Below, piece by piece: positions 10,798 through 19,533 of a stretch of 64,000 nucleotides of DNA (position 1 is its first letter; each line of letters opens with the position of its first letter). This DNA is from Cohnella sp. SGD-V74 (lineage in GTDB: Bacteria; Bacillota; Bacilli; Paenibacillales; Paenibacillaceae), in contig NZ_PVYW01000001.1 in NCBI RefSeq assembly GCF_003001675.1, positions 372,001-436,000 of the forward strand. Reading direction: 5' to 3'. Below the pieces are notes generated by a model. That model searched no databases. It was not told where the DNA came from and saw only the letters and a program-made list of their open reading frames with translations. A program made the translations under genes and the position numbers.

Positions 10798-12063
10798 CTA
10801 GAACTGCTCGTTATATTTCTCCACCACTTTATCCAGTCCGGCAGCCTTCATTTTCTTCAAAGCGGCAGGGAACGCCGTCTCGTAATCGAGCAGTCCCAAC
10901 TTAATCGGCAAAATGCTTGTATTAAACTCCGCCAGCGTATTCGTATATTCCACGCTTACCTCGGACGCATCGAAGTTAAACCCAAGCGTCACACTGTTGA
11001 CGGCGTCCGTGCTCTGGCTCGCCCGGTATTTCAGAATCGTCGGATGCGTATTGGCCGCCCAGCGAATCATCTCCACATGTCCCAGCATTCAGGAGGCGAC
11101 CTGATAAGCCGGAGCTCCGTTGCTGTCGAGCTTCAAATCCTCTTTTAACCCGTCTCCGATATTTTTCCAATATTCGCCTTCCGGTCCGTACAGAACAAGA
11201 TCAAAGTTGTCCTGGCTGCTGAACACCCAGTTCGGAAACTGAACGGCCGCTTCCGGATGCGGCGACCTCGCGGAAGAAGGCAACGTCTTTCTTAAATTCC
11301 TCGCTCTCGATCCACGAGGAGACCTGGCCCTGCTGATCGATTCGAATCAGATTTTGAAATACGGTAAAAGGATACGTAACATACATAGGATGCAAGTAAT
11401 AAGCCGGCTCGGTATTCAGCGTTCGAATGAACACATTTTTGTTCGCATCCGGCCAGCTTCAACAAATCGTCGGCCGATTTCGGCGCTGCAGCCCGTTTTG
11501 CTCCAATAAATCCTGACGAACCGTAACCATGCCGTCCGCATAAGCGCTGTCCAGCCAGTAGTTCGGCACAGAATAAATTTTACCCAAAATTTTGACCGTA
11601 TCCCATATCCAATCCGGCAAGCTCTTCTTGAGTTCAGGACCGTACTCGTCCAAATATTCGTCGATCTGAATGATGCCGCCGTTGCTGGCTAGAACGTTCG
11701 GGCCCTTGTTGTCCTGCATAATGTGGATCAGCTCGAGCTCTTCGCCTGTCGACATCATCAGGTTCGTCTTTTGATCCCACACATCCCAAGAAATATAGAT
11801 CGCCTCGTATTGGAGATTCAGTCCGTCTTCCTCCAGCTTCTTATTGATCGCCGCTTCGCCCGCCTTCTGATCCTGAGGCGCCGTTCCCGGCATGACATAT
11901 CGGACCAGCTTCTTCTCGCCGTTGTTCTCTTGAGCGGCCTCCTTGCTTTCCGCGCTTCCCGTATCCCCCCGGCGGCATTGCCGTCCTCCGACGAGCTGCA
12001 AGCGGAAGTTACAGCGGATAAAGCGACCAGCAAGCCAACCATCGGTAACCAGACTTTTTTCAT
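10798..12063 (-). pseudogene. LplA-like extracellular sugar-binding lipoprotein (multiply broken)
   Basis: Minus-strand pieces follow in order. First is a lipoprotein signal peptide (MKKVWLPMVGLL ... TSACSSS), then KKLVRYVMPGTAPQDQ ... YSVPNYWLDSAYADG, then HPMYVTYPFTVFQNLIRI, then FPNWVFSSQDNFDLVLYGPEGEYW. After an in-frame stop comes a C-terminal block ending AALKKMKAAGLDKVVEKYNEQF, typical of LplA/DUF3502-type binding proteins. At least four frame changes or stops separate them, and the total is shorter than the usual near-500 residues, so material is also missing. It lies 40 bases upstream of the GH3 gene, presumably once its operon partner. Confidence 0.85.
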
Positions 12064-12208
12064 TCGGATACGCTCCCTTTTTTGTAATGATGGTCCTTTC
12101 GATGAAACCGTCCCCATCATAATCAAGGCGGCAAGCGCGGGTAAACTTCAAAAATTGCGAATCCCTTTAATTCTGCGATAGCCGCCGCTAGATTTAATTC
12201 GATTTCAT

Positions 12209-13103
12209 TCACTTTATGAGAATGGCCTGCCATTCTCCGGGTTCCGCCTCCTGATTGCTGTGGAGGATCGCGTCGTTGCGATACTGCGCGGGCGACATGC
12301 CGTACTTCTTCCGGAACAGCGTAAAAAAGTAAGTCGTATTATGAACGCCGACCTTCTCGTTGATTGCCTGGACCGATTCCGTCGATTCCAGCAGCATTCG
12401 CTTCGCCAGCTCCAGTCGAACGTCCTTCAAATAATCGTTAACCGACTGCTGATACTGCGCTTTGAACAGCTTGCCCAAGTAGCCTGGCGTTAGACCGACA
12501 TAATCGGCCAAAAAGTCGACGGAAATGTCCAGCTTCCAATAATTTTGGCGATATACGCTTTGATTGTGCTCATTTGGTCCGTGTTGCGGTTTTTCGTCTT
12601 GGCTTCCATCTGTTCGCAGATGCAGCGGCACAAGGCCGCCAAATCCGCCGCGAACGCCTCCAACGTTTCATAGGAAACGGCGTGAAACGCCATGCGCGCG
12701 AACAATTCCCGCTGCTCGCCGACTGCCGAGCCCATCAGATTATATTGCTTGTTCAACTCCGTCAGCAGCTGCTGCAGCATGTAGAGTGCATGATGATAGT
12801 CGGCTCCGTACAGCGAGGCGACAAACTGGTCTATGATCCGGACTGCCGCTTGCGCCTGATTCATCATTTCGGCCGGCTCGCCTGCTTCGTTCAACTGCGG
12901 CAAAATCCCGAGCACGACTACGTTAAAATAAGACCCCGCCAGCGGCTCGGAAAACCGGTCGGTCAGATCGGTCTGGCTGCCGGTCAAATACTTGAACAGA
13001 CCGCTCTTGCGGGCAACCGCCACGGCTGGCTCCATCTCGGTCACTTTGCGGGCGATGCTGGAGTAAGTCTCGTCGATCATATAGAACTCGTTGATGCAAG
13101 TTA
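12209..13103 (-). pseudogene. AraC-family transcriptional regulator (frameshifted, 5' truncated)
   Basis: A minus-strand frame from about 13100 encodes a helical region (INEFYMIDETYSSIARKVTEMEP ... LFARMAFHAVSYETLEAF). It breaks near 12540 into a second frame with a complete AraC-type double helix-turn-helix (LDISVDFLADYVGLTPGYLGKLF ... YFFTLFRKKYGMSPAQYRND). No receiver or sensor domain survives. Its front abuts the front of the oppositely oriented permease remnant, so both genes were cut at about 13100. Confidence 0.8.
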
Positions 13104-13786
13104 CCTTTAACACGGTGCGGCTTAACGTATTGTTTATCGTCTTTAGTACGCTGTGTGCGCTGGTGCTGGCCATTCTGTTTAACTAGCTGAAGAACAAATG
13201 GCTTTCGAAAATTACGCAATCGACGATTCTTTTTCCAAACTTCCTGTCCTGGGTCATTATCGGCTATGTCATCTACAGCTTGTTTGCCACAAATTTCGGA
13301 TTAGTGAACAAGGCGCTCGTCGTACTCGGATGGAGCCGGTGAATTGGTACTCTTCTCCGCAATATTGGGTGGCGATTCTGGTGGGGGCCGAACATATGGA
13401 AGGATGTCGGGATCTCGCTCGTCATTTACTTGGCGGCCATCACGGGAATCGACGGAACGCTGTACGAGGCCGCGCAAATTGACGGCGCCAACCGCTGGCA
13501 GCAAATCCGGCGCATTACGCTCCCTCTGCTCATGCCTACCGTGTCGATTCTGTCCCTGTTCGCGTTGGGAAAAGTGATGTACGGCAGCTTCGATATGATT
13601 TATGCCATCATTAAGGACAACGGCCTGCTGTACCCGACCGTCGACGTTATCGCTACTTATGTGTTCAGAGCTTTGCGTACGATCGGCAACCCTTTCCAAG
13701 CAATGGCTGTCGGCGTCTATCAATCCGTAGTCGGCTTCATTCTCGTGTTCGGCGTCAACTGGATCGTCCGTAAGAAAAACCCCTGA
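13104..13786 (+). pseudogene. LplB-like sugar ABC transporter permease remnant
   Basis: Plus-strand translation gives NTVRLNVLFIVFSTLCALVLAILFN, an amber stop, then LKNKWLSKITQSTILFPNFLSWVIIGYV. After another stop and frame shift comes YEAAQIDGANRWQQIRRITLPLL, the EAA loop that contacts the ATPase, and the last membrane segments to MAVGVYQSVVGFILVFGVNWIVRKKNP. The family is CUT1 polysaccharide permeases of the LplB type. The first membrane segments are missing. It is a remnant, opposite in strand to its former partners. Confidence 0.8.
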
Positions 13787-13819
13787 CAATTCCTTATTTT
13801 TAATAGGAAGGAACACATC

Positions 13820-13880
13820 CAGCGGATTAGAGAAAATGTTGGATCAATTGCATTGCTAGTTAATTTTGCTGTCGTAGTTT
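13820..13880. repeat. 61-bp terminal inverted repeat, left end of insertion
   Basis: Its reverse complement matches 4202-4262 with three mismatches in 61. Immediately outside, at 13881, begins the rpn 5' fragment. On the plus strand the repeat encodes the tail SGLEKMLDQLHC and a stop, as at the other end. Confidence 0.9.
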
Positions 13881-13925
13881 AAAAAAATGCCGCAGCAATT
13901 CCTTATACAGACGGTCGTGCTCCAT
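13881..13925 (-). pseudogene. Rpn-family nuclease, 5' fragment (15 codons)
   Basis: Minus-strand ATG at 13925 follows GGGGAGAGGG and encodes MEHDRLYKELLRHFF, matching MSVDHDRLYKELLQTFF of the intact rpn at 34537. Coding stops at the insertion boundary, and the rest of the gene is at 3210-4200. Originally the gene followed mobB and preceded proS. Confidence 0.88.
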
Positions 13926-13966
13926 ACGCTGCCCTCTCCCCTCACCATGAAAAATTCGTCGAGAAA

Positions 13967-14005
13967 ACAGAAAAGCCGCCCTTCTCCGGCTGGAGAACGA
14001 GCGGC
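13967..14005 (-). terminator. Hairpin-terminator in the rpn leader (broken copy)
   Basis: On the minus strand, GCCGCTCGTTCTCC pairs with GGAGAAGGGCGGC and is followed by TTTTCTGTTTT. The segment from CGTGAAGCACACGCCGCTC onward matches the leader of the intact rpn (34451-34500), so the hairpin is a conserved leader feature and not chance. Confidence 0.7.
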
Positions 14006-14039
14006 GTGTGCTTCACGACCGAACCTTATTATTGGCATT

Positions 14040-14068
14040 ATCGTAACATGCCGGACGGGCCGGCGCAA
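14040..14068 (-). promoter_or_regulatory. Probable promoter of the broken rpn gene
   Basis: TTGCGC (14063-14068) and TACGAT (14040-14045) are 17 bases apart on the minus strand. The intact paralogue has TTGAAC, 17 bases, TACTAT in the same place relative to its hairpin. It lies just past, and partly against, the end of mobB. Confidence 0.5.
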
Positions 14069-14075
14069 CTGCTTT

Positions 14076-14576
14076 TTACGATCGGAGAAAAGCGAGAAGC
14101 CGCTCCGACGAATCGGGGGCGGGGAGAACGAGGACGGGAATGCCCATAGCGGCCGCACGTTCCTCCACCGCGGGAAGCGGCTTGCGAAGCGCAATCGCGA
14201 CGACGTTAGACAGTTGCAGCAAATCGGCGTCCCCGTCGTTCCGAATAAGCGCGACCTTCGGATAAGGCGCGGACTTGAAGCCTTCGATAATCAGGTCATC
14301 GAGATCACGCAGCCTCATCTGCGACACCAACTCCTCAATCGGCGTCGTCCGCTCCAGCACCCAGGCGGTTCGCGTCGGCGAAACGATCGCCGTCGCCGAT
14401 GAGCCGGCCTCCCGGTGCTTCCACGTATCCGTGCCCGGCGGCTCCGGCTCGAACTGATGGGCGTCGTGCTTAAGCGTGCCGACTTTGCGGCCTTCGGCGG
14501 CGAAGGCTCGGATAAGCTCGCACGCCAACGTCGTTTTGCCCGATTTTTTGTATCCGACGATTTGAATAATGCGCAT
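14076..14576 (-). CDS. mobB: MobB, molybdopterin-guanine dinucleotide synthesis adaptor GTPase
   Basis: The product (166 aa) has a P-loop GYKKSGKTTL at residues 7-16, and DLIIEGFKSAPYPKVALIR is typical of MobB. MobB is a GTP-binding partner thought to help MobA attach GMP to molybdopterin. The frame extends upstream, but ATG at 14576 with GGGAGGAG before it gives the canonical MRIIQIVGYKKSGK start. It is last in the mobA-moeA-mobB operon, 20 bases after moeA. Confidence 0.92.
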   Translation of the reverse strand: MRIIQIVGYKKSGKTTLACELIRAFAAEGRKVGTLKHDAHQFEPEPPGTDTWKHREAGSSATAIVSPTRTAWVLERTTPIEELVSQMRLRDLDDLIIEGFKSAPYPKVALIRNDGDADLLQLSNVVAIALRKPLPAVEERAAAMGIPVLVLPAPDSSERLLAFLRS

Positions 14577-14596
14577 CGCTGTCCGTCTCCTCCCGG

Positions 14597-15859
14597 CTAC
14601 CGGCTTATTTTCCACGCCTTCACGGGGTGTCCCCGCTTCAGCCCTTCCTTGAGCGGGGGAATTTCGATCAGACAGTCCGCCCCGACGATCGTCGTCATCA
14701 GACTCGATTTATCGTCCCCGGTCGGCGTTACCCATACTTGTCCGTCCCTGATCTCGGCGCTGGCCCGAATGTAGCGGCGATAGGCGTTTACTTTCGGGAA
14801 ATCTTCGCCCAAGCATGCCGTAAACGAAGGATGGAGCGGCCGTTCCGTGCCAAGCATACGGCGCAGCGCCGGGACGGCGAACAGGTGGAAGCCGACGAAG
14901 CACGCTCCCGGATTGCCGGACAGCGCGAGCACCAGCTTGTCACCGAACAGCGCCGCGGATGTCGGACTTCCGGGCCGCATCGCGATTTTGTTGAACAGCA
15001 GCTTCACGTCCGGCTGCGCCAAAATATCGACCATGACGTCGTAATCGCCAACCGATACGCCGCCGGTCGTCAGCAGCAGATCGCATTCGGCCAGCGTCCC
15101 ACGCACGAGCTTGCCGGCTGCCTCCGCATCGTCGGGCACCTTGCCGAGCAAAATCGGCTCCGCGCCGAACTCCCGTACGAGCGCGGCCAGCATCGGCGAG
15201 TTGCTGTTGCGAATTTTCGCGGGCGCGAGCGGCTCGTCCACTTCCAACAGCTCGCTTCCGGTGGACAGAATCGCCACGCGAGGGCGACGCGATACGGCAA
15301 CGCGGGCGCAGCCGCAAGAAGCGAGCACGGCGCTCTCCCCCGCCCCGATCCGCTGTCCGGCGGGCAGCAGCTTTTCTCCTTCGCGAATCTCGCTGCCGAT
15401 CTCGGAAATATTGGCGCCCCTCGAGACGAACTTGCCGATCTCCACGTATGCACGGCCCTCCCGATCCCCAGACGAAGTCATCTCCAGCATGACGACAGCG
15501 TCCGCCCCTTCGGGCACCATGCCGCCGGTCATGATCCGGGACGCTTGGCCGGGACCTATCGGATGCTTCGGCTCAGTTCCTCCGGGCAGATTCTCCAGCA
15601 CGGCGAGCTCCGCCGGGCCGTCAAGCCGGGCATGCTCCAGATCCGCCGTGCGTACGGCGTAGCCGTCCATGCCCGATCTGCGGAAGGGCGGAAACGGATG
15701 CGGCGCGATCAGCGCCTCAGCCAAATGTCTGTCCCACGCCTCGTGCAAAGAAACAGTCTCGGCGCCGAGAACACGAATATGATCCAGTATCGTTTGCTGC
15801 GCTTCTTCCGGCTGAATCGCTTTGCGGCGAAACCGCTCGGGGGTGTCTGTCTGCTGCAT
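14597..15859 (-). CDS. moeA: MoeA, molybdopterin molybdenumtransferase
   Basis: The 420-aa product inserts molybdate into adenylylated molybdopterin. Seen: the N-terminal PFRRSGMDGYAVR, the central VLSTGSEL-like AILSTGSELLEV, and GGVSVGDYDVMVD followed by LALSGNPGACFVGF, the conserved MoeA active-site blocks. The frame is open further upstream, but ATG at 15859 after AAGGAG is eight bases past the mobA stop and gives a normal length. Confidence 0.95.
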   Translation of the reverse strand: MQQTDTPERFRRKAIQPEEAQQTILDHIRVLGAETVSLHEAWDRHLAEALIAPHPFPPFRRSGMDGYAVRTADLEHARLDGPAELAVLENLPGGTEPKHPIGPGQASRIMTGGMVPEGADAVVMLEMTSSGDREGRAYVEIGKFVSRGANISEIGSEIREGEKLLPAGQRIGAGESAVLASCGCARVAVSRRPRVAILSTGSELLEVDEPLAPAKIRNSNSPMLAALVREFGAEPILLGKVPDDAEAAGKLVRGTLAECDLLLTTGGVSVGDYDVMVDILAQPDVKLLFNKIAMRPGSPTSAALFGDKLVLALSGNPGACFVGFHLFAVPALRRMLGTERPLHPSFTACLGEDFPKVNAYRRYIRASAEIRDGQVWVTPTGDDKSSLMTTIVGADCLIEIPPLKEGLKRGHPVKAWKISR

Positions 15860-15867
15860 AGTAGACA

Positions 15868-16506
15868 CTAACTCCTTTGCTGCGTATGCTCCGCCCATCG
15901 GGCGTTCTCCTTGGCGAGCTGTTCCGGCGTATCGATATCCTCGGCCAAAGCAAGCGAATGCCCGCCGGCCTGCAATTCGTCTTCTCCGATCTCGCTCAGT
16001 TCCATTCGCTCCATCCAATCCCGCAATCGGCGCATTCCGGATTGCAACAGCTCTTCCGCGATCGTACCGGTTTCCTTGCGGTAGACGCCATGGAGAGGCT
16101 GAAGATTTCCTCCGATTACGGGAACCGCCGCTTGAGCCCGACCGCTCGTCAGCCGGCCGAGCAAGTAACCGGCAGCGGCCGCGCTCGGATACGGCTGATC
16201 GCAGCCCAGCAGCCAAATATACGGGAACGCGGCGGCCTGGAATCCGGCATGCACGCCGGCAAGCGGACCTTCTCCCGCGTAGACGTCGGACACGATCCGG
16301 ACGGACGGCTCCGTCGCCCGCAACTTTTCGGCGAACGCCGGATCGTTGGCCACGACGACGATCTCGTCCGCCAGCTTCGCCGCTTCGCGAAGCTGGCGTT
16401 CGATGATCGTCTCCCGACCGATCGTCAGCAGCGCCTTATTGCGGCCGCCCATTCTCCTGCCTTCTCCGCCGGCCAAGATAACCGTCGTTACTTCCGCCTG
16501 CTTCAC
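15868..16506 (-). CDS. mobA: MobA-like molybdenum cofactor guanylyltransferase
   Basis: The 212-aa product carries the nucleotidyltransferase signature LAGGEGRRMGGRNKALL near the N-terminus and a GCDQPYPSAAA metal-binding DxP region (usual form CDMPF). It transfers GMP from GTP to molybdopterin. The likely start is GTG at 16506 behind GAGGTG, because earlier in-frame codons have no ribosome-binding site. First gene of the cofactor operon. Confidence 0.9.
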   Translation of the reverse strand: MKQAEVTTVILAGGEGRRMGGRNKALLTIGRETIIERQLREAAKLADEIVVVANDPAFAEKLRATEPSVRIVSDVYAGEGPLAGVHAGFQAAAFPYIWLLGCDQPYPSAAAAGYLLGRLTSGRAQAAVPVIGGNLQPLHGVYRKETGTIAEELLQSGMRRLRDWMERMELSEIGEDELQAGGHSLALAEDIDTPEQLAKENARWAEHTQQRS

Positions 16507-16583
16507 CGCTTCGCACCTCGCCGAATTTCTATGACTATTGCAGACTGACCCGCGAATAGAATGATTCAATGATGTTACTGTTT

Positions 16584-16739
16584 CTACCATTGTAGTCTTC
16601 TACCGACTAACGAAGCAAGCACATTGGTCACTATGTCTGCCCCCAAATCCAATTTCGCGTCAGCTTTTCCCCTCTCCAGCAACAAAGAAACCGCCGCGCG
16701 GCGATCACTCCTTCGAATGATCTCCGCACGACGGCTCAT
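16584..16739 (-). CDS. 51-aa ORF resembling a TetR regulator C-terminus
   Basis: ATG at 16739 follows GGGAAGGGCGC. The product, MSRRAEIIRRSDRRAAV ... LLLERGKADAKLDLGADI ..., resembles the end of TetR/AcrR regulators, where an ERG-K-D-L-D-DI pattern precedes the last helix. It is probably a leftover fragment between mobA and the rhamnosidase gene. A functional small protein cannot be excluded. Confidence 0.25.
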   Translation of the reverse strand: MSRRAEIIRRSDRRAAVSLLLERGKADAKLDLGADIVTNVLASLVGRRLQW

Positions 16740-16770
16740 GCGCCCTTCCCTATCCGATGTTCCGTTCCAA

Positions 16771-19503
16771 CTACGCCGGAAGCAGCGACACAAAGCTGAA
16801 CTTGCCCGAACCGACCCGGAACACGGCGCATCCGTCCTCCCGGCCGACTTCGTTAACACCCGCAGCCAGTCGCGCAGGCGCATTCCCTTCCAACACCTCC
16901 GTGCCTTCCACGGACGGCACGCAGACAAGCGCGGTCGCGTTAGCCGGCACTTCCACGACGAGCAGCAGCTCTCCGTTCACGACCCGCCACTCCGTCGCAA
17001 CCGGCCCGCGTACACTGTCGTAGCGGCAACGCGCGAACGTCAATCCGCCCAGCGGCCGCGGCCGAATGAGCAGCTCCCCAAAGCCGGCGCCCCCGCTCCC
17101 GATGCCGCCGACGTGCCGGAACAGCCATTCGCCGATCGAACCGAAGGCGTAATGGCACAGCGAATTCATGCCCGGATCCTGAAACCCCCGCTCCTCCGTC
17201 CAACCGTCCCAACGCTCCCAGATCGTCGTGGCGCCCTGTCGCACCGAGTACAGCCAGGACGGGTACTCCTCGCGCAACAGCAGACGGAACGCCAAGTCGG
17301 CATGCCCATCCCGCACGAGCGCGTCCATCAGAAACTTCGTGCCGAGGAAGCCCGTCGTCGCCATGTCTCCCAGCTCACGAATTTTGCCGACGAGTCTCGC
17401 GACCGCGGCCCCCCGCAGCCTCTCCGGCAACAGATCCATTTCCAGCGCCATCGCGTAAGCCGTCTGCGTATCTCCTTTGATCCGCCCTTCCTCGTCCACG
17501 AACCGATCGACGAACGCGCCGCGAATCTGTTCGAACCGCTCCCGGTAAGACCGGCAGTCCTCCTCTTCGCCCAGCGCTGCGGCAATGTCCGCCATCAGTC
17601 TGGCGCTGTACGCCATATAAGCCGTCGAGAAAATATCGTAGGGCGTTGTGGAATGGTGGCTGACCATGCGGCCGAATTCGGCGATCCGCTCCTCGAACGG
17701 GCGTTCGTTCACGGACAGCCAGTCCCCGTACTGAGGCACGTCGTCGCGAACCCCGTCGGGGAACTGCGCCCGATTGAACTCGACCCAGCGCTTCATCGAA
17801 TCGTAATGCTTGCGAAGCGCGCGCCGATCCCCGTAGGTTTCGTACAGCAGCCACGCCACGATGAGCGGAGCGTCCGCCCATCCCGCCGAAGCCGTATGCG
17901 TGTAAGTAAAATCGTTGTCGAACTCGGTCTTCGGACCGAAAATAAACGGAGCGAAATCCGTATACGCCCCGGTCGGCCTCTGCGCATCCTCCAGGTCGAC
18001 GAGCCACTTCGCGTAGAAAGACGAAACGTCCATATAATAAGCGGCCGTCCCGGAGAAAATCTGTCCGTCCCCCGTCCAGCCGTGGCGCTCGTCCCGCTGC
18101 GGACAATCCGTCGGCACGCTCATGAAGTTCGCCCGCTGCGTCCAGCGCACATTCTCGATCAGCCGATTAACGAGAGGATGCGAAGTTTCCAGTTCCCCCG
18201 TCTCCGGCAAATCCGAGTGAACGACGACGCCGACCGCATCGCCCAGCTCGAACGGTCCGTCCCCGCTTACCTCCACATAGCGGAAGCCGTGATACGTAAA
18301 AGTCGGCTCGAACGTCTCCTCGTCCCCGCCCCGGCATACGTATACATCGGTCTGCCGGGCGAAGCGCAGATTGTCCGTATACAACTCGCCGCTCGCGTCC
18401 AGCGCCTCTCCGAACCGGAACGTGATCCGGGTTCCTTCCGCTCCCCGCACGCTTGCGCGAATCCACCCCGCCATATTTTGTCCGAAGTCGATCAACACCC
18501 GCGCGTCCGGCGTCCATCGCAAGCTATGCGGCGTCCGCTCTCCCGTCTCCCGGATCGGCCGCGACATCTGCGCGACGATCCAGCCGCGGTAATCGTACAT
18601 GACATCGACCGGACTCCAGGCCGCATCCGGGAAGCCCGGCGCGTTCCAGCCCGGCATCTCCATTCGCGCGTCGATCGTCTCCCCCATCTGCAAATCCGAG
18701 GAGACGACCGGGCCGAGCGACGCTGCCCATGATCCGTCGGTTGTCACTTTTTCCCGCGAGCCGTCTTCATATTCAAGGTTGAGCTGCATCAGAAAAGCCG
18801 GATCCATCCCATATTTCTGATACCCGAACATGCCGATATAGCCGGAATACCAGCCGTGCCCCAGCAGGACACCCGCTGCGTTATCCCCTTCCCTCAGCAA
18901 AGAGGTTACGTCGTACGCCTGATACTGAACGCGCACATGGTAGTCGGTCCATTCCGGCGAGAAGACGTCCCGTCCGACGCGCTGCCCGTTCAGCCACAAA
19001 CGGTACAGCCCAAGCGCGGTCGCGTACACGGTCGCCCTGCGCACGCCGGCGCGCACGACGAAGCTCTTTCGCATGTACACGTTCGGCTTGGGCGCTTCCT
19101 TCGTCGGCTTGACGTCGTTTTTCCACCCGATCCATACGCCCTTCCATTCGTCCCTGCTCAGCAGCCCCATCGACCAGCAGGCGGTCTCGCTCCAGGGCCC
19201 CTCAACGCCATGTTCGTCCCAAGTCCGCACCTTCCAATACACCCGTTGCTCAGAGACGAGCTCGCGCCCCTCGTATTCCACCTGCTGCGTCGCCGCGCTC
19301 TCCACGATTCCGCTGTCCCACAAATCCCCTTCGTCCTCGTCCAGCAGTTCCGGGCTGGAGGCGACCAGCACCCGGTACGCGCTTTGCGCCGCTCCTCTTC
19401 TGCCGCACGCGACGACCCAGCCAAGACGGGGACGCCCGACGTCTATCCCAAGCGGATCGTCCAACTGTTCCGTACGAAGCCGCTGCGCTCTCAACGTTTC
19501 CAT
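16771..19503 (-). CDS. Alpha-L-rhamnosidase, glycoside hydrolase family 78
   Basis: The product (910 aa) cleaves terminal alpha-L-rhamnose from glycans. The layout is a family 78 multi-domain protein: N-terminal beta-sandwich (YRVLVASSPELLDEDEGDLWDSG), concanavalin-like domain (VDFGQNMAGWIRASVRG), (alpha/alpha)6 barrel with DCPQRDERHGWTGDGQ and YGDWLSV, and a C-terminal sandwich. In known members the catalytic acids lie in the DCPQRDERxGWTGD block and a later WERWDGW region, both present. No signal peptide, so it acts on imported rhamnosides. It is last in the operon after two permeases, 30 bases downstream. Confidence 0.94.
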   Translation of the reverse strand: METLRAQRLRTEQLDDPLGIDVGRPRLGWVVACGRRGAAQSAYRVLVASSPELLDEDEGDLWDSGIVESAATQQVEYEGRELVSEQRVYWKVRTWDEHGVEGPWSETACWSMGLLSRDEWKGVWIGWKNDVKPTKEAPKPNVYMRKSFVVRAGVRRATVYATALGLYRLWLNGQRVGRDVFSPEWTDYHVRVQYQAYDVTSLLREGDNAAGVLLGHGWYSGYIGMFGYQKYGMDPAFLMQLNLEYEDGSREKVTTDGSWAASLGPVVSSDLQMGETIDARMEMPGWNAPGFPDAAWSPVDVMYDYRGWIVAQMSRPIRETGERTPHSLRWTPDARVLIDFGQNMAGWIRASVRGAEGTRITFRFGEALDASGELYTDNLRFARQTDVYVCRGGDEETFEPTFTYHGFRYVEVSGDGPFELGDAVGVVVHSDLPETGELETSHPLVNRLIENVRWTQRANFMSVPTDCPQRDERHGWTGDGQIFSGTAAYYMDVSSFYAKWLVDLEDAQRPTGAYTDFAPFIFGPKTEFDNDFTYTHTASAGWADAPLIVAWLLYETYGDRRALRKHYDSMKRWVEFNRAQFPDGVRDDVPQYGDWLSVNERPFEERIAEFGRMVSHHSTTPYDIFSTAYMAYSARLMADIAAALGEEEDCRSYRERFEQIRGAFVDRFVDEEGRIKGDTQTAYAMALEMDLLPERLRGAAVARLVGKIRELGDMATTGFLGTKFLMDALVRDGHADLAFRLLLREEYPSWLYSVRQGATTIWERWDGWTEERGFQDPGMNSLCHYAFGSIGEWLFRHVGGIGSGGAGFGELLIRPRPLGGLTFARCRYDSVRGPVATEWRVVNGELLLVVEVPANATALVCVPSVEGTEVLEGNAPARLAAGVNEVGREDGCAVFRVGSGKFSFVSLLPA

Positions 19504-19533
19504 CTCTCTGCCTCCCAGCCTATCCGCGTCTCT

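Larger units (their letters stand above)
4202..13880. mobile_element. 9.68-kb transposon-like insertion with 61-bp inverted repeats inside an rpn gene
   Basis: Two inverted 61-bp repeats (4202-4262 and 13820-13880) are flanked on the outside by the two halves of one rpn gene. The 5' half (13925-13881) encodes MEHDRLYKELLRHFF and the 3' half starts at NSFMELFF. Removing the insertion restores HFFNSFMELFF, matching TFFREFMELFF of the intact paralogue. The flanks share TTTTAA, a possible 6-bp target duplication, although A/T runs blur the boundary. The cargo is an unidentified ORF fragment, two leader ORFs, an S-layer gene, an RT scrap, a GH3 gene and decayed transporter and regulator genes. No intact transposase is present, so it may be a composite element with degraded IS ends. 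Confidence 0.8.

Noticed and set aside
13898..14146. A protein-like plus-strand frame (HEKFVEKTEKPPFSGW ... YYWHYRNMPDGPAQLLF)
   Set aside because: It is antisense to the rpn promoter, hairpin and start, all of which match the intact rpn leader on the minus strand. It has no start or ribosome-binding site and overlaps the end of mobB.
16624..18732. A 702-codon open frame on the plus strand
   Set aside because: It lies opposite the GH78 rhamnosidase, is Arg/Pro-rich with no domains, and results from GC-rich codon use. Similar long antisense frames opposite hemH, oppA and the malic enzyme were left out for the same reason.
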